Source of the DNA: Rhodospirillaceae bacterium | GTDB lineage: Bacteria > Pseudomonadota > Alphaproteobacteria > MPNO01 > UBA2964 | Assembly: GCA_002712335.1 (NCBI GenBank) | Contig: PATI01000053.1 | Location: 23,865 to 34,104, forward strand | Direction: 5' to 3' | DNA: 10,240 nt | Shown: positions 7,134 through 10,240 of the stretch, one piece after another | Layout of the letters: every line of letters begins with the position of its first letter | Position numbering within the stretch: the first letter of the stretch is position 1 | Translations under genes and position numbers: made by a program | Notes under the pieces: model-generated | Database searches by the model: none | What the model was told of the DNA's origin: nothing | The model's input: the letters and a program-made list of their open reading frames with translations, nothing else

Positions 7134-7294
7134 CCCATTGATTTTTTTGAGTCTTCTAGCCGAAGGGTGGTAATCAAATAAAAAGAAAATGCGTAATGCA
7201 GCAGATAATTGGAAAGGATATCAGAAAAAGCTAATTAAACTATACTGAAATTTCCTAATATGCGCCTTGTAATTACACGTTGTGTTTTAACATT

Positions 7295-8863
7295 TCAGGG
7301 ACATTTTGGTGTGCTATCACCGGACCTCAACTTCGTGATAACATCTCTTACATGAAGTTGCAGGAGTTGTGACAGGGCTTCGTGCCCTTTATCATGTAAA
7401 TGAATTGATATCGCATTTTGTTCAACAAGATTACTATATGAATTAGAATTTAAAATTCTATCTGTATTTAAAAAGATCCAGCCGTCATTAAAATAACCTT
7501 CAAGTTCTTTCCGAATGTATTGGTAGAATTTTGTATAAATATCAATACCATTACCTGTATTTTTCTGGGTTAGTAAATCCTGAAAATTGACTTGGAAAAC
7601 CTGACTAAATGAATTTCCCAAATTAACAGTGAAATTTATTACTAAATTTTTCAATGGGCCAATTTTTTGTAAATCATTAAAGTTTAAAACAACAGATGGA
7701 TTTTTTAATTGAGTGCCCTGTTTTATTATATCATTTTTGCTCCAACTTTCTGTTGGCGGAGCAACCATGAAGAAAATTTCTTTATTTATGGTACGATCCA
7801 GATTAGCTCCCATTTTTGTAATAGCAGACATTGATAATGCTGACCGATAGTTAGGAACATTTAGGCCTACCATAGTATTATAAATGTATCTCTCACCTTT
7901 ATGGATAGCTTGCCAGGCTAAAAATATAGGAACCCCGCAGAAATCGCGTTTAATCTCTTTGAAAGATTTCACAAAGATTGGTTTTGAAACCTTCTCAAAA
8001 ATCTGTTTTGATAAACCCCTTGAGGACGTATCATTTATACCAAAAGATTTCGTACAAACTTTTAGCGCACGTTTTTTATAAAAACCCTCAAAAAAGATTT
8101 GCTTTATTATACGTGTTAATCCAAATCTCAAAGATACTGTTGGAAAATATTCTACCAACAGGGAAAGTTGCTCAGGAATAATATGGTTGGCCCTTAAATA
8201 ATAACCCATTATTGGACGACAAAAAGTTTGAAAAAATGCTCCTCCGGCCGCAATCTGATAAGTGTCGTTTGCACCAGTATAAGCTAATATCAGGTCAGGT
8301 TGAATTTTATGACCAATATTCTTCAGAAGAGAAGGAAACAAATAAGCTTCAAATCCTGCAACGGCGAGGTTAAATACCTTAATTGAAACGCCGTCTGATT
8401 TAAACTGTTTGTTAAGACCTTCTTCTAATAAATTATGAAACATTTTACCATTAGAACTAGCTCCATGTCCCTGTGCACCACTGCCGCCGACTAGAATTAT
8501 TCGAAATTCATTTGGACTTTTATGTTTGAGCCTTTTAAGGTCGTGCCTATTAAAAAAACCAAATTGATCGCTGGATAATTCATAATCACCGCTGTTTTTT
8601 TTATAACTTGTCTCCCAAGGCGCCGGGCCTCGGTACCGCAGATTTGGGAGAGTAAGACCTAACGTGCCAACATGGTCCATAATAGGCATGGGATATTTTG
8701 TAACCGGCAAGGGTTTCCCTGAAAATTTCCAACCATCTTGTGAACCTTTTTGAATATGATTCCCGTATAGTTCAAAAAGATATAAAGCTGCGGCTAATGC
8801 CAAGATCAAACTCAATAGCACATATATTGTTCTTAAAATATACTTGAAAAACTTTACAGGCAT
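7295..8863 (-). CDS. Membrane-anchored SGNH/GDSL-hydrolase-like protein
   Basis: This 522-aa protein has a basic N-terminus and one hydrophobic segment (about 8-32, YILRTIYVLLSLILALAAALYLF), best read as an uncleaved signal anchor that places the rest in the periplasm. SGNH blocks can be followed: block I IILVGGSGAQGHG with presumed nucleophile S128, block II NLAVAGFEA (G170), block III TGANDTYQ (N199 in GxND), and C-terminal HLHDKGHEALSQ with D491 and H494 as the DxxH pair. A complete catalytic set is therefore plausible for an esterase or acyl-/acetyl-transferring enzyme acting on a glycan or lipid. The 270-residue stretch between blocks III and V is long and not recognised. It lies 9 nt after the carbamoyltransferase with only a weak ribosome site, suggesting translational coupling. 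Its AT content is visibly higher than in the catabolic genes. The substrate is unknown. Confidence 0.8.
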   Translation of the reverse strand: MPVKFFKYILRTIYVLLSLILALAAALYLFELYGNHIQKGSQDGWKFSGKPLPVTKYPMPIMDHVGTLGLTLPNLRYRGPAPWETSYKKNSGDYELSSDQFGFFNRHDLKRLKHKSPNEFRIILVGGSGAQGHGASSNGKMFHNLLEEGLNKQFKSDGVSIKVFNLAVAGFEAYLFPSLLKNIGHKIQPDLILAYTGANDTYQIAAGGAFFQTFCRPIMGYYLRANHIIPEQLSLLVEYFPTVSLRFGLTRIIKQIFFEGFYKKRALKVCTKSFGINDTSSRGLSKQIFEKVSKPIFVKSFKEIKRDFCGVPIFLAWQAIHKGERYIYNTMVGLNVPNYRSALSMSAITKMGANLDRTINKEIFFMVAPPTESWSKNDIIKQGTQLKNPSVVLNFNDLQKIGPLKNLVINFTVNLGNSFSQVFQVNFQDLLTQKNTGNGIDIYTKFYQYIRKELEGYFNDGWIFLNTDRILNSNSYSNLVEQNAISIHLHDKGHEALSQLLQLHVRDVITKLRSGDSTPKCP

Positions 8864-8872
8864 TAAAATTTT

Positions 8873-10240
8873 TTAATCTGGTTCAAATTGTTTTCTATAA
8901 TCGATAGCAAGATCTGGGTCTTGTGTGCTTTTTTTCAAAATAAAATTACCTATCACCAACAGATCCATTTCTGTTCCCATAAAACATTTAAAAGCATCAG
9001 TGACGGTGTTGACAATTGGTTCCCCCCTTACATTAAAACTGGTATTGACAAGGATGTGAACTCCCGTCGCCTTTTTAAAATTACTCAAAAGATCAAAGAA
9101 TCTAAGATTTGTTTCTTTATGTACCGTTTGAATCCTAGCTGAATAATCAACATGCGTCACAGCCTGAATCTGAGACCGACGTCTGTTTAATCGTTCTATG
9201 CCAAAATATACTTGATCCTTTGAATTATCGTCTATCTTTTTATCATCCTGAATATCTGCGGTAACCAGCATAAAAGGGCTTGCAACGTCCAGTTTAAACC
9301 ACTCCTGTAAGTCATCAAAAAGGATGGCAGGCGCAAAAGGCCTGAAGCTCTCTCTGAATTTTATTTTTAAATTAAGCTTTGTTTGCATGTCAGAAGATAA
9401 GGGGCTGGCAAGTATAGAACGGTTCCCAAGTGCTCGTGGTCCAAATTCCATTCTACCCTGAAACCAGCCAACCACATGATCTGAAGTTAATACTGATACA
9501 GTCTTTTGTATTAACTCTTTATCATTGTATTCTTCATATACCGCACCAACTGCCTTCAAGGATTCTTTTATTTCTTCTGAGGTAAACTTGGGTCCCAAAT
9601 AACTTCCAACCATCAAGTCTTTTCCTTCCGCTACACAAGACAATCTGGGTTGTTTTTTAAAAATATGATATGTGGCAAGGGCAGCACCGACGGCGCCTCC
9701 TGCATCGCCAGCTGCTGGCTGCACCCATAAGTTTTTAAAAACTTTAAGAGACACAAGTTTTCCATTGGAAACGCAGTTTAAAGCTACGCCGCCTGCAAGG
9801 CATAGGTTTTCTATATCAAACTCTTTAGCTAACGATTTTACAATACTGACCACCGCTCTTTCTAAAACCTTCTGAATCGAGGCGGCTAGGTCCATGTGAA
9901 ATTGTTGAAGCTTCTCCTCTGGGGCCCTCGTCTTATGACCAAAAAGCGCTTCAAATTGCTTATTGATCATTGTCAGCCCTGTACAATAGTTAAAATATTT
10001 CATATTCAATCTGAAGGAACCATCCTCCTTCAAATCTATAATTTTCTCGAGAATTAAATCTTTGTATTTAGGCTCGCCATAGGGTGCCAAGCCCATTAAT
10101 TTGTATTCGCCTGAATTAACCTTGAACCCGCAATAGTAGGTAAAAGCTGAATAGAGAAGCCCTAGAGAATGAGGAAAGTTTAATTTCTTAATTAACTCTA
10201 GGCTATTACCACTCCCCTTCCAAATTGAGGTTGTAGCCCA
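8873..10240 (-). CDS. NodU/CmcH-family carbamoyltransferase (N-terminus outside window)
   Basis: The reading frame is open to the right edge: 455 codons are visible. The internal ATG at 10096 is not the start, because family sequence continues upstream of it (FPHSLGLLYSAFTYYCGF and KVNSGEYKLMGLAPYGEP). The Kae1/ASKHA-like domain shows CLAGGVALNCVSNGKL (about 147-162 of the visible part) and VQPAAGDAGGAVGAAL. The C-terminal domain begins around GWFQGRMEFGPRALGNRSIL (258-277) and ends with NTSFNVRGEPIVNT and a closing cap helix. Family members use carbamoyl phosphate and ATP, through carbamoyl-adenylate, to carbamoylate a hydroxyl on a sugar or secondary metabolite. About 120-150 residues, including the metal-binding His motif, are missing beyond the edge. 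With the adjacent anchored SGNH protein it suggests modification of a surface polysaccharide or exported product (inference). The family is very secure. Confidence 0.94.
   Translation of the reverse strand, partial: WATTSIWKGSGNSLELIKKLNFPHSLGLLYSAFTYYCGFKVNSGEYKLMGLAPYGEPKYKDLILEKIIDLKEDGSFRLNMKYFNYCTGLTMINKQFEALFGHKTRAPEEKLQQFHMDLAASIQKVLERAVVSIVKSLAKEFDIENLCLAGGVALNCVSNGKLVSLKVFKNLWVQPAAGDAGGAVGAALATYHIFKKQPRLSCVAEGKDLMVGSYLGPKFTSEEIKESLKAVGAVYEEYNDKELIQKTVSVLTSDHVVGWFQGRMEFGPRALGNRSILASPLSSDMQTKLNLKIKFRESFRPFAPAILFDDLQEWFKLDVASPFMLVTADIQDDKKIDDNSKDQVYFGIERLNRRRSQIQAVTHVDYSARIQTVHKETNLRFFDLLSNFKKATGVHILVNTSFNVRGEPIVNTVTDAFKCFMGTEMDLLVIGNFILKKSTQDPDLAIDYRKQFEPD

Noticed and set aside
7268..7277. 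Perfect palindrome TGTAATTACA as a third operator
   Set aside because: Its arm spacing does not fit TNGTNNNACNA, it is about 215 nt from the Rieske start and next to the end of the SGNH gene, and such short AT palindromes are expected by chance.
10094..10096. ATG at 10096 as the start of the carbamoyltransferase
   Set aside because: The frame stays open to the window edge and the upstream residues carry conserved family sequence, so this is an internal Met.

Overview
The window looks like a piece of chromosome from an environmental, probably marine, proteobacterium. This is inferred from the mix of aromatic-catabolism families, the moderate-to-low GC and the typical Shine-Dalgarno sites; the sequence gives no firm taxonomic marker. 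There is no rRNA, tRNA, CRISPR array, transposase or integrase.

Positions 1-7052 form an aromatic/aryl-acid degradation cluster. On the minus strand are the 5' part of a GMC-family FAD alcohol oxidoreductase (1-590, running off the left edge), a ThDP-dependent 2-keto-acid decarboxylase or acetolactate-synthase-like enzyme (833-2569), and an MFS transporter (2653-3849). Divergent from the transporter, on the plus strand, are the two subunits of a LigAB-type (class III) extradiol ring-cleavage dioxygenase (ligA-like 4038-4400, ligB-like 4402-5241). Convergent with these are the small and large subunits of a Rieske non-haem iron ring-hydroxylating oxygenase, transcribed beta-distal on the minus strand (alpha 5748-7052, beta 5263-5733). 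A coherent reading is uptake by the MFS carrier, side-chain processing by the GMC and ThDP enzymes, dihydroxylation by the Rieske oxygenase, and meta-cleavage by LigAB. The electron-transfer reductase/ferredoxin, the cis-diol dehydrogenase and the lower-pathway enzymes are not in this window, so the substrate cannot be fixed.

Regulation leaves visible traces. A perfect inverted repeat, ATTGTA-G-TACAAT, lies in the divergent ligA/MFS promoter region, and a near-copy (TTGTAGAACAA) lies in the 83-nt gap in front of the ThDP gene. Both match the TNGTNNNACNA operator pattern typical of GntR/FCD regulators such as FadR and VanR. No regulator gene is present here. A good sigma70-like promoter (TTGAGA-17-TATACT) precedes the Rieske alpha gene.

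Positions 7295-10240 are a different functional block: a tightly spaced minus-strand pair made of a NodU/CmcH-family carbamoyltransferase (8873-10240, N-terminus beyond the right edge) followed by a membrane-anchored SGNH/GDSL-hydrolase-like protein (7295-8863). The pair probably modifies a surface glycan or other secreted metabolite. The SGNH gene is visibly AT-richer than the catabolic genes, suggesting a different origin.
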